In this document: piece by piece, positions 1 to 8,073 of the stretch
Numbering within the stretch: position 1 is the first letter of the stretch
How the letters are laid out: the number at the start of each line of letters is the position of its first letter
NCBI RefSeq assembly: GCF_000144405.1
Contig: NC_014371.1
Location: 620,001-684,000 of the forward strand
Length of the DNA stretch: 64,000 nt
Origin: Prevotella melaninogenica ATCC 25845
Lineage (GTDB): Bacteria > Bacteroidota > Bacteroidia > Bacteroidales > Bacteroidaceae
Direction of reading: 5' to 3'
Program-made: the position numbers and the translations under genes
Notes under the pieces: generated by a model
Seen by the model: only the letters and a program-made list of their open reading frames with translations
What the model was told of the DNA's origin: nothing
The model's database searches: none

Positions 1-2162
1 TGGAAGAAAATGGGTTTAATTATAACAACGCAATATCGATGTTACAACAACGCGCAAACCAACCAAAGAATGGTATAGGAATGGCTGACGAGGAAGAAAT
101 GGATGATGATATGATGTCATCTTCATCGTCTGAAGGCAGCAATAATGCCAAGACAACACAGGCTCCACGTACAAAATCAAAGACACCTGTACTCGATAGT
201 TTCGGTACCGATCTTACTCAAGCAGCTGCCGAGGGTAAACTCGACCCTGTTGTAGGTAGAGAGAAAGAGATTATGCGTGTCAGTGAGATTCTTGGCAGAA
301 GAAAGAAGAATAATCCTATTCTCATTGGTGAACCAGGTGTAGGTAAGAGTGCTATTGTCGAGGGTTTAGCACAACTTATTGTGAAGCATCTCACCTCTCC
401 AATTCTCTTTAACAAACGCGTCATCACGCTTGACCTGACAGCTGTCGTGGCTGGAACAAAGTATCGTGGTCAATTTGAGGAGCGTATCCGTGCATTGATT
501 AAGGAAATCGAACAGAATCCAGACATTATCGTCTTTATTGATGAGATTCACACACTCATCGGAGCAGGTTCTTCACCAGGTTCAATGGATGCTGCTAATA
601 TCCTCAAACCAGCCTTGGCAAGAGGCACTATACAGTGTATCGGTGCAACAACACTTGACGAGTATCGTAAGTCTATCGAGAAAGATGGTGCCTTAGAACG
701 TCGTTTCCAAAAGGTACAGGTTGAGCCAACAACAGTTGAAGAGACATTACAGATTCTTGAGAATATCAAAGAGCGTTATGAAGCACATCATCATGTAAGT
801 TATACAGAAGATGCGCTGAAGGCTTGTGTGAAGTATGCTGACAGATATATCACTGATCGTTTCTTCCCAGATAAGGCAATAGACATTATTGACGAAGCAG
901 GTTCACGTATCCACCTGCAACATGTAAAGGTGCCACAGGCTATTCTCGATATTCAGAAAGACATTGAAATAACGCGAGAGAAGAAGCAAGCTGCTGTAAA
1001 GAATCAGAACTTTGAGTTGGCTGCAAGTTTCCGTGATAAGCAGACTGAATTAGAAAAGACACTCAAAGAGGAGCAGGAGAAATGGCAGAAAGGTGATACC
1101 GAAGATAAGGTTGAAATCAATGAAGAAGCCATTGCTGATGTTGTCTCTATGATGACAGGCGTACCGGTACAGCGCATGCAGGAGGCAGAAGGCATCCGAT
1201 TGAAGAATATGGATGCTGAACTCAAGCAGGTTGTTATCGCACAAGATGCAGCCATCGACAAGATGGTAAAGGCTATTCAGCGTAACCGTGTAGGTTTGAA
1301 GGATCCTAATCACCCTATTGGTGCATTTATGTTCTTAGGTCCTACGGGTGTGGGTAAGACTTATCTTGCCAAGAGACTTGCTGAGATGATGTTTGGTTCT
1401 GCCAATGCTTTGATACGCATTGATATGAGCGAATATACAGAAAGCTTCAACACCTCACGCCTTGTTGGTGCGCCTCCAGGATACGTTGGCTATGATGAAG
1501 GCGGACAGTTGACAGAGAAAGTACGCCGTCATCCCTACTCTATTGTCTTACTTGATGAGATAGAGAAGGCACATGGCAACGTATTCAATATGCTTTTGCA
1601 GGTACTTGACGAAGGTCGATTGACAGATGGTAACGGCCGATTGATAGACTTCCGCAATACGGTGATTATTATGACATCAAATGCGGGTACACGTCAGCTG
1701 AAGGAATTCGGGCAAGGTGTCGGCTTTAAGGCAGCAAACTTGAATGGTCTTTCACAGAGTGAGGGTGACAAGGAGCGTGCTCGTGCTATCATTCAGAAGA
1801 GTCTTAGCAAGCAGTTCGCACCAGAGTTTCTCAACCGTTTGGACGAGATTATCACCTTCGACCAACTCGACCTCGAGGCTATCAAGAAGATTATCAACAT
1901 TGAACTCAAGGGTTTGTTCAAACGTGTGCATGAATTAGGCTACGAAATGGAGATAACAGATGAAGCTAAGGAGTTTGTTGCAAGCAAGGGATATGACGTA
2001 CAATTTGGTGCGCGTCCATTGAAGCGTGCTATCCAAAATCATATCGAGGATGGACTGAGTGAACTGATTCTCTCTGGCGAAATCAAGGCTGGTGACACTA
2101 TCAAAGTATCTAAAGAGAAAGATAGTGAGAAACTAAAGTTTGATATTGTATCAGCTGAATAA
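1..2162 (+). CDS. clpC: ATP-dependent Clp protease ATP-binding subunit ClpC (5' end outside window)
   Basis: AAA+ unfoldase that feeds substrates to ClpP in the cytosol. The reading frame is open from base 3, before the first ATG at 39, so the gene is cut by the window edge and most of the N-terminal repeat domain is missing. An acidic, serine-rich linker ([12 protein letters not shown]) precedes the first AAA domain, which has Walker A GEPGVGKS and Walker [13 protein letters not shown]-like coiled middle region follows (about codons 305-355 counted from base 39), then the second AAA domain with GPTGVGKT and the ClpB-type C-terminal domain. The middle region and two ATPase modules identify ClpC rather than ClpA or ClpX. 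The gene ends just before a 22-bp repeat array that folds into a strong terminator. Confidence 0.95.
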   Translation, partial: EENGFNYNNAISMLQQRANQPKNGIGMADEEEMDDDMMSSSSSEGSNNAKTTQAPRTKSKTPVLDSFGTDLTQAAAEGKLDPVVGREKEIMRVSEILGRRKKNNPILIGEPGVGKSAIVEGLAQLIVKHLTSPILFNKRVITLDLTAVVAGTKYRGQFEERIRALIKEIEQNPDIIVFIDEIHTLIGAGSSPGSMDAANILKPALARGTIQCIGATTLDEYRKSIEKDGALERRFQKVQVEPTTVEETLQILENIKERYEAHHHVSYTEDALKACVKYADRYITDRFFPDKAIDIIDEAGSRIHLQHVKVPQAILDIQKDIEITREKKQAAVKNQNFELAASFRDKQTELEKTLKEEQEKWQKGDTEDKVEINEEAIADVVSMMTGVPVQRMQEAEGIRLKNMDAELKQVVIAQDAAIDKMVKAIQRNRVGLKDPNHPIGAFMFLGPTGVGKTYLAKRLAEMMFGSANALIRIDMSEYTESFNTSRLVGAPPGYVGYDEGGQLTEKVRRHPYSIVLLDEIEKAHGNVFNMLLQVLDEGRLTDGNGRLIDFRNTVIIMTSNAGTRQLKEFGQGVGFKAANLNGLSQSEGDKERARAIIQKSLSKQFAPEFLNRLDEIITFDQLDLEAIKKIINIELKGLFKRVHELGYEMEITDEAKEFVASKGYDVQFGARPLKRAIQNHIEDGLSELILSGEIKAGDTIKVSKEKDSEKLKFDIVSAE

Positions 2163-2233
2163 AATACAAGGGAAGGAATTATCACCTCCTACCCTTACCA
2201 AATTTGTAATATAAAAGTCATCTTCAAAGAATG

Positions 2234-2336
2234 AATTGATGCTTAGTTGCATTCCAATTAAGCCTTAATTGACGTTCAAAAGATGCTTAATTGAAGCCTT
2301 AAAGGTGCTTAGTTAGCGTCTAACTAAGCACCTTTT
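2234..2336. repeat. 22-bp-period array, type A (A1)
   Basis: Four successive 22-bp units start at 2234, 2256, 2278 and 2300, followed by half a unit. Units share a core like TGCTTAATTG or TGCTTAGTTAG. It lies between convergent clpC and pgm. The last unit and a half forms the terminator at 2301-2336. Confidence 0.8.
2301..2336 (+). terminator. Perfect 16-bp hairpin with T tail after clpC
   Basis: AAAGGTGCTTAGTTAG pairs perfectly with CTAACTAAGCACCTTT around a CGT loop, followed by T and CTT. It doubles as the end of repeat array A1. The rest of the clpC-pgm gap (2337-2650) is AT-rich and I see nothing else clear in it. Confidence 0.85.
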
Positions 2337-2650
2337 CTTATGCTATTTTACAACACATTGATTGACTGAAAGTTACAGACACGGTAAAAAAGGCTCTTCA
2401 TTAAGAAAAAAACATGTAGAATGCTTATTTTTTTGTAATGATATTTTTAACCCTTAACGATAACATAACAACGTAAAATATCAAATAGAGTTGCCCGCTA
2501 AAAGAGACAGAAAGCTATCCAAAGATTTATATATAAGAAGGTATAGAACAATAAAAACAGGAGTTTCCACAAATAAAACTTTATAGAGACTCCTGCTTTA
2601 ATTATAATACAAAGCCCTCGCAAATATTATCAAAGGCTAAAAATAGACCA

Positions 2651-4396
2651 TTACAAACCCAAACTCTTCTTGATAGCTTCAATCTTTACAGCTGCACGCT
2701 GCTCGCAAACAGGGAAGTCAGAAGCAGAATTCATTGTATCCTTTATCTCAAGATAGAACTTAATCTTTGGCTCAGTACCTGATGGTCGTACACTAACCTT
2801 AGTACCATCTGTGCAGAACCACTGGAGAACATTGCTTGTATCAGGCATATCCATCTTCTCCTTAGAACCGTCGGCCTTTGTAATCTCAAGACTCTGGAAG
2901 TCCTTATAAACATCGATTACGCTACCGCCAAGCTCCTTAGGAGGATTAGAACGGAAGTTCTTCATCATCTGCTGAATCTCGTCAGCACCGCTCTTACCAG
3001 GACGCTCAACATTGATTGTGTACTCATGGCTGTAACCATACTCCATATAGATATCCATAAGAATGTCATACAAAGTTTTACCATGATCCTTTGCATATGC
3101 ACAAATCTCAGCCAACAAAGCACAAGCACTTACAGCATCCTTATCGCGTACGAAGTCTTCTGCAAGGAAACCATAGCTTTCCTCACCACCGCCGATATAC
3201 TGCTGCTTACCCTCAGAGAGTGCAATCTCGCGTGCAATCCACTTGAAACCAGTGTAGCAATCACGCATCTCTACGTGCTGTTTTTCTGCAATCTTGCGGA
3301 TAACCTCTGTTGTAACAATAGTCTTTACGATAAAGTCTGTTGGCTTCATCTTGCCCACAGCCTGACGATTTGTAATAATATACCACAAGAAAATAAGACA
3401 GGTTTGGTTACCATTAATCAGTACCCACTCGCCATCGCTATTCTTACAAGCCATACCTACACGGTCAGCATCTGGGTCAGAAGCCATCAAGATATCAGCA
3501 TCGAGAGCCTTTGCATCACGCAAGCCAAGTGTCAAAGCCTCTGCAATCTCTGGGTTTGGACGGTCAACAGTTGGGAAGTTACCATCTTTAACCATCTGCT
3601 CCTTCACACAATGAACATTGTCAAAGCCCCAAGAAGCCAATGCACGTGGAATCATTACGCGACCAGCACCATGCAGAGGAGTATAGACAATCTTAAGATC
3701 ATGCTGATTCTTAATTACCTGTGGGTCAATGCTGATAGTCTTTACCTGCTCCAAATAAACCTTATCAACATCCTCGCCGATAATCTGAATCAAAGCCTTA
3801 TTGCCCTCGAACTTGACATCCTCAACCTTAACCTTGTTTACTTCGTCGATAATACCCTTGTCATGTGGCGCAAGTACCTGTGCACCATCATCCCAATAAG
3901 CCTTATAACCATTGTACTCACGTGGGTTATGACTTGCAGTAATATTCACACCTGCCTGTGCCTTCAAATGACGAATAGCAAAAGAACACTCTGGAGTAGG
4001 ACGAAGATCATCAAAAAGATAAACCTTTATGCCATTAGCTGAGAAGATATTAGCAACGGTCTCAGCAAAGAGACGAGAATTGTTACGGCAGTCGTGGCAA
4101 ACAACTACACTAATCTGCTCCTTATCCTTGAAGTTAATCTTCAGATAATTAGCAAAGCCTTGGGTTGCCATACCGACGGTATAAATATTCATACGATTAG
4201 AGCCTGCGCCCATAATACCACGAAGTCCACCTGTACCAAACTCTAAATCCTTATAAAAAGACTCAATAAGGTCAGCCTTATCGTCATTGTTAATCATAGC
4301 CTCAACGGCAGAACGAGTTTCTTCATCAAAAGCAGGAGACAGCCACTGTCTTGCTTTCTCTTCGCATTGTGCGATGAGTGTTTGGTTATTGCTCAT
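2651..4396 (-). CDS. pgm: Phosphoglucomutase/phosphomannomutase family protein
   Basis: A 581-residue alpha-D-phosphohexomutase that interconverts sugar 1- and 6-phosphates in the cytosol and supplies sugar nucleotides for envelope polysaccharides. The catalytic phosphoserine loop TASHNP is at residues 153-158, the metal loop is DPDADRVG, the sugar-binding loop GGEESYG, and the phosphate-binding loop RPSGTEPK near the C-terminus. The length fits the long PGM/PMM class of Bacteroidetes (PGM2-like). It is monocistronic, with a -7 element at 4431-4439 about 35 bases before the ATG. Which hexose phosphate is preferred cannot be read from the sequence. Confidence 0.93.
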   Translation of the reverse strand: MSNNQTLIAQCEEKARQWLSPAFDEETRSAVEAMINNDDKADLIESFYKDLEFGTGGLRGIMGAGSNRMNIYTVGMATQGFANYLKINFKDKEQISVVVCHDCRNNSRLFAETVANIFSANGIKVYLFDDLRPTPECSFAIRHLKAQAGVNITASHNPREYNGYKAYWDDGAQVLAPHDKGIIDEVNKVKVEDVKFEGNKALIQIIGEDVDKVYLEQVKTISIDPQVIKNQHDLKIVYTPLHGAGRVMIPRALASWGFDNVHCVKEQMVKDGNFPTVDRPNPEIAEALTLGLRDAKALDADILMASDPDADRVGMACKNSDGEWVLINGNQTCLIFLWYIITNRQAVGKMKPTDFIVKTIVTTEVIRKIAEKQHVEMRDCYTGFKWIAREIALSEGKQQYIGGGEESYGFLAEDFVRDKDAVSACALLAEICAYAKDHGKTLYDILMDIYMEYGYSHEYTINVERPGKSGADEIQQMMKNFRSNPPKELGGSVIDVYKDFQSLEITKADGSKEKMDMPDTSNVLQWFCTDGTKVSVRPSGTEPKIKFYLEIKDTMNSASDFPVCEQRAAVKIEAIKKSLGL

Positions 4397-4430
4397 AATT
4401 TAAGTATTTTCTTATTTACAACTTGTATTT

Positions 4431-4439
4431 GCAAATGTA
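4431..4439 (-). promoter_or_regulatory. -7 element of pgm
   Basis: TACATTTGC on the minus strand, matching TAnnTTTG, gives a leader of about 28-32 bases. A TTGCAA palindrome at 4463-4468 lies between this and the divergent promoter and may be shared. Confidence 0.6.
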
Positions 4440-4462
4440 ATCAATAATTCTGAGAAAGACAC

Positions 4463-4492
4463 TTGCAAATAGAGTTTTTTTTGTATTTTTGC
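4463..4492 (+). promoter_or_regulatory. Promoter of the DUF4491 gene
   Basis: TTGC at 4463 and TATTTTTGC at 4484-4492, 17 bases apart, pointing to the gene at 4585. The leader would be about 85 bases. Confidence 0.5.
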
Positions 4493-4584
4493 AGCTATAT
4501 AAACCGAGGTTTTGCGAAGAATAATATGTTCGATAGCATATTTCTCAATGAAAGAATTATATTTAATATTGAAACTTTACATAA

Positions 4585-4932
4585 ATGGATTTAAATTTTG
4601 AAGGTATACTCCTCGCAGTATGTACGTTTTTAATCATTGGACTTTGCCATCCACTCGTTATAAAAACAGAGTATTATTTCGGTACAAAACCTTGGTGGCT
4701 ATGGCTCATTGCGGGCATTGCTTGCTGTGTAGCAGCCTTGTTTGTACAAAGTATCTTCTGGTCTGCTCTACTCGGTGTCCTTGGAGCTTCATTCCTTTGG
4801 GGAATTGGTGAGCTCATCTCACAGGAGAAGCGTGTCTTAAAAGGATGGTTCCCTATGAATCCTAAACGTAAGGAACACTACGAAAAACTTAGCAAAGACG
4901 AGTCTATATGCCCTTGTAAGCATAAGAAATAA
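4585..4932 (+). CDS. DUF4491 family small membrane protein
   Basis: A 115-residue protein with three hydrophobic stretches (about residues 5-25, 36-53 and 56-76) and a basic, cysteine-containing tail ending CPCKHKK. The central segment (TEYYFGTKPWWLWLIAG) and overall length match the DUF4491 family of Bacteroidetes and some Firmicutes, whose function is unknown. It stands alone, divergent from pgm and convergent with the barrel gene at 5184. The start is the first ATG in frame after the predicted promoter. The CPC motif in the cytoplasmic-looking tail might bind metal, but that is a guess. Confidence 0.8.
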   Translation: MDLNFEGILLAVCTFLIIGLCHPLVIKTEYYFGTKPWWLWLIAGIACCVAALFVQSIFWSALLGVLGASFLWGIGELISQEKRVLKGWFPMNPKRKEHYEKLSKDESICPCKHKK

Positions 4933-4950
4933 AGACTATCAACTTTTCTT

Positions 4951-5005
4951 TTATCATCGTGCTAACGCCCCGCACATATGGTGCGGAGGCTTAACACCAA
5001 TGGTG
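4951..5005. repeat. 22-bp-period array, type B (B1)
   Basis: CAC-N5-GTG palindromes start at 4973 and 4995, exactly 22 bp apart; a half-degenerate unit (TTA-N5-GTG) starts at 4951. Bases 4959-4999 are identical to 11059-11099 in array B2. It lies between convergent genes. Confidence 0.8.
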
Positions 5006-5096
5006 CCAACGGCTTATTACCTTACAATAGCTTGTCAAGATGATAGCATCTTATGATTCAAATATTGTTTAGGCATTATAAGTCAGTCTCAAAAAT

Positions 5097-5135
5097 ACAA
5101 TCCCGTGATTTCCAAAAGAGAAATCACGGGATTGT
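5097..5135 (-). terminator. Terminator of the TonB receptor operon
   Basis: A perfect 16-bp stem (ACAATCCCGTGATTTC with its complement) around a 7-base loop. On the minus strand it is followed by a T run (ATTTTTG). Confidence 0.85.
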
Positions 5136-5183
5136 TATAATGTATCATTTGAATCAGGAAGTGTGCTTCCCCAGATTATAATA

Positions 5184-6818
5184 TCAGTTAAACAAACCTA
5201 CACTAAAACCAATGTTATACAGGTTTGGATGTCCTGCAGTATTGGCAGAAGTAAAGTCTCCAAAGGCTTTCACAAACCACATAGAACGCGATTTCTTTAT
5301 AGTCAGTGGGAACTGATACATCACCTGTAGACTTCCATGAAGGAGATTAGCATCATAATAAGGTAAGTCTTTCAGTAAGACACGCTCTGCGAGGATGGAA
5401 GTATTATCTGCCAATTCAAGGTCAGCACGTGTAGAAAGACTATAACCGAGAGTTACATCTGCCATAAGACGTTGCTTAAACAGCGAGATACCATTCTCTA
5501 ATTGAAAGTTCACACGGCTGTAATCAGACGATGATAGCGGCAAAAGATGACGATTGCTTGCCTTATGTGTATCAATTAAAAAGCCTGTATAACCTTTAAT
5601 AGAAGATGTCAAGTATCGACTCCTTGCTATTGAAGTAGTGTTAATGAAGTTAGCACGATAGCGGAAAGCGAAGTCGAACGTACGAACCTGATAGCGTTTG
5701 CGGAATTCTAACTGCTTCTCATAGGTGTAAGAAGTCGTTCCTATCTGTGGATCATTCTTGATGATCAACTGCTGACGATACTCATCAGCATAGCCTTGCA
5801 GCCAATCCAGACGGAAATCGGCTTGATGTAAGATTGTACCCGTGTACAAACGATTTTGTGATTGAGCGTTGTATCGATAAGTAAAGTATCTGCCCGGCTC
5901 ATATTTATAAGTACCATAAGCATACTCTTCACCACGACTTATACCAAAACTATTCAATGTCTGAAAGCGTGCTGAACGATATCCATAATCAAATTCTGTC
6001 CCTAATTGGTGATTCACCCATTCACGATTAAAACTTGAATATCCACCGATTGTACCAGTTGCATTCTCCATACCAGAGAGAAGGTAATAGGTCAACGTAG
6101 CATCACTCTGCACTGTTACCAACGGACCCATCTTCTCTTTACGACGATCATAGTAACCCGACAAGCCGAGTGTATGGTTTCCCATCGTGTAAGAAACAGC
6201 TGGTGTCAGTCGATAATCAAGCAGTTGCGAACGAGAACGAGGGTCACGAAGTCGGGAAAGGTCACCTAACTGATAGTTTAGTTGTAGACCAAAACGCCAA
6301 CCAGAGAAGTCTGTCGTACCCACTGCTGCCGTCATATCGAGGTTCTGATGATCATAACTTCCAGCGATAGCACTACCTGATTGATAGGGATTAGCATTGT
6401 AAGGGCGATACTGGTCAGCAAAAGCGCGATCCTTTGTACGACCAAGATTAAAATCTACCTTACCATAGCTGTACAGGTATTTACCTATTTTCTGATAACG
6501 TTCCGTAAAGAACTGAAGATTATTCATTGCTCCTCCTTCCTGCACACGATGATAGTCACCACCACGATGACTGAATCCTACGGATGCAAATCCTCTGTTT
6601 GAGGAATCATCAAGAGATAGTCCTGAAGCGTTGTTTGTGTTATGCCAGAGTTGTGTAAGACTTGCAAAGCGATATTCAGCCTCAACCATAAGAGAGTCAG
6701 AAGGCGTCTGTGCCATTGTAGGGAGTGTGAATAGCAATAAGTAAAGCCTTCCCCAGCCTCTTTGCAGTGAGGATTGTGCAAACTTGGATAAGCCTAAAAC
6801 TATATGTGAAGTATTCAT
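5184..6818 (-). CDS. Outer-membrane beta-barrel protein, DUF6850-like
   Basis: A 544-residue protein with an N-terminal hydrophobic export segment (about residues 22-36, ending in MAQ) and then alternating aromatic/polar strands throughout, ending in a hydrophobic C-terminal residue pattern (VGLFN) as expected for an outer-membrane barrel. It resembles the DUF6850 barrel family named in Bacteroidetes annotations; this is recognition by memory, not a search. It is the last gene of an operon with a TonB-dependent receptor and a DUF4876 lipoprotein, 51 bases after the lipoprotein gene. That context suggests a part in surface capture or uptake of a nutrient, but no substrate is evident. Confidence 0.65.
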   Translation of the reverse strand: MNTSHIVLGLSKFAQSSLQRGWGRLYLLLFTLPTMAQTPSDSLMVEAEYRFASLTQLWHNTNNASGLSLDDSSNRGFASVGFSHRGGDYHRVQEGGAMNNLQFFTERYQKIGKYLYSYGKVDFNLGRTKDRAFADQYRPYNANPYQSGSAIAGSYDHQNLDMTAAVGTTDFSGWRFGLQLNYQLGDLSRLRDPRSRSQLLDYRLTPAVSYTMGNHTLGLSGYYDRRKEKMGPLVTVQSDATLTYYLLSGMENATGTIGGYSSFNREWVNHQLGTEFDYGYRSARFQTLNSFGISRGEEYAYGTYKYEPGRYFTYRYNAQSQNRLYTGTILHQADFRLDWLQGYADEYRQQLIIKNDPQIGTTSYTYEKQLEFRKRYQVRTFDFAFRYRANFINTTSIARSRYLTSSIKGYTGFLIDTHKASNRHLLPLSSSDYSRVNFQLENGISLFKQRLMADVTLGYSLSTRADLELADNTSILAERVLLKDLPYYDANLLHGSLQVMYQFPLTIKKSRSMWFVKAFGDFTSANTAGHPNLYNIGFSVGLFN

Positions 6819-6869
6819 AAACTAATCGTTAATATAAATAATGATTGACGATGACATACGGAATTTATA

Positions 6870-8069
6870 TTATGGAGTTACCGATGTTGACACCTGAAAA
6901 TCATTAGTACTATTGTTTGTATCCATGAGAATGTTATGTCCGCCTGCTGCTGTAGAAGCTGTCTTACGATAGACAACCTCACCCGACAGACCTGCTGTGG
7001 CATTAATACTTATATAACCAGCATCAATGTCATTGTAAAGACGCTTCTCACCAACATCTGTACCCGTTGCCTTATGACGAAGGAAATCAACACCATCAAT
7101 AATATAACGCTTTGGTAGAAGTCCATACTGTGTACCGCTTGTCTTGCCAAACTTATAAGTAAGTTTCAGTTGACTGATGTCTGCAGAAGAGCGGAATATA
7201 ACCACACCTTGCCCTGTTGTGAGGATATTCATGTATGAAATACCCGAATAGATATTAAAGACATTCTGCAAAGCAGGTACCTCTGGATTGTTTAAAATCT
7301 TACCTTTCACATCCTTTGCTTCAAAGTTTGCGTTCAAGAGACTATGCTCTAACGGACTGTTAAGACTATGATCAATAGCACTATTCACCAAGAGAACAGT
7401 TCCACCTGGAGCTACCTTATAACTCTTATCAGTTGGTATACGGAACACTTGCTTAACCAATACGACTGAATCAGCATAGTTTGTCTTGAGGTTTTCGAGG
7501 GTATAAGCCTGTGGGACATCCGTCTCAAGCAGTCCAATATAAAGTCCAGCAACATCTACAGAATCGTTAGATTGATTGTAAAGTTCAATATACTGACCTG
7601 CTACATAGCGCTTATTATTATTGTCTTTAGAGCCAGCAGCATATATCTTACTGATGACTATATCTCGTTTTACAGAGAGAGTGGTCGTGAGGAGTAAAGG
7701 TTCTGAACCATTGATAAGTTGTGAATTCAAACTACCTGATACTGTTGCACCATTAATTACCTGACTACTTCCTGTAATTCTATTATACTCTGACGACGTT
7801 ATATCCCATGAAGCAGAGATATTATAGACATCAGGAACAATATTAGAGAAGGTTGCTACGCCCGCAGCATCAGTCTGTGTAGAATAGGTAACACCATTCA
7901 ATTGGAGGGAAACGGTATGCCCTTCTAATGTCATATGACCATTCAACTCATCGGGAAGTTGAAGTTGTACCTTAGCTGTTACAGCCTCTGAAGCATCTGA
8001 ATAATCTACACAAGAACTAAAAACAAGCGCTACTGTGAGGATTGAAAATAAATACTTTATTGCTTTCAT
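6870..8069 (-). CDS. DUF4876-type lipoprotein with a lamin-tail-like region
   Basis: A 399-residue lipoprotein: signal sequence then lipobox VFSSC near residue 19. An Ig/carboxypeptidase-regulatory-like domain follows (about residues 25-110; VATFSNIVPDVYNIS), and then a region resembling a lamin-tail domain (YIELYNQSNDSVDVAGLYI, about residues 160-180). The order fits DUF4876. I chose the ATG at 8069 over the one at 8087 because the later start leaves an ordinary signal peptide and does not overlap the receptor gene, which ends at 8074. It is probably the surface-exposed or periplasmic partner of the receptor. No ligand can be named. Confidence 0.7.
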   Translation of the reverse strand: MKAIKYLFSILTVALVFSSCVDYSDASEAVTAKVQLQLPDELNGHMTLEGHTVSLQLNGVTYSTQTDAAGVATFSNIVPDVYNISASWDITSSEYNRITGSSQVINGATVSGSLNSQLINGSEPLLLTTTLSVKRDIVISKIYAAGSKDNNNKRYVAGQYIELYNQSNDSVDVAGLYIGLLETDVPQAYTLENLKTNYADSVVLVKQVFRIPTDKSYKVAPGGTVLLVNSAIDHSLNSPLEHSLLNANFEAKDVKGKILNNPEVPALQNVFNIYSGISYMNILTTGQGVVIFRSSADISQLKLTYKFGKTSGTQYGLLPKRYIIDGVDFLRHKATGTDVGEKRLYNDIDAGYISINATAGLSGEVVYRKTASTAAGGHNILMDTNNSTNDFQVSTSVTP

Positions 8070-8073
8070 ATCG

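Noticed and set aside
3026..4042. 338-codon plus-strand ORF within pgm
   Set aside because: Antisense shadow of a well-supported gene; no family likeness and no promoter or ribosome site.
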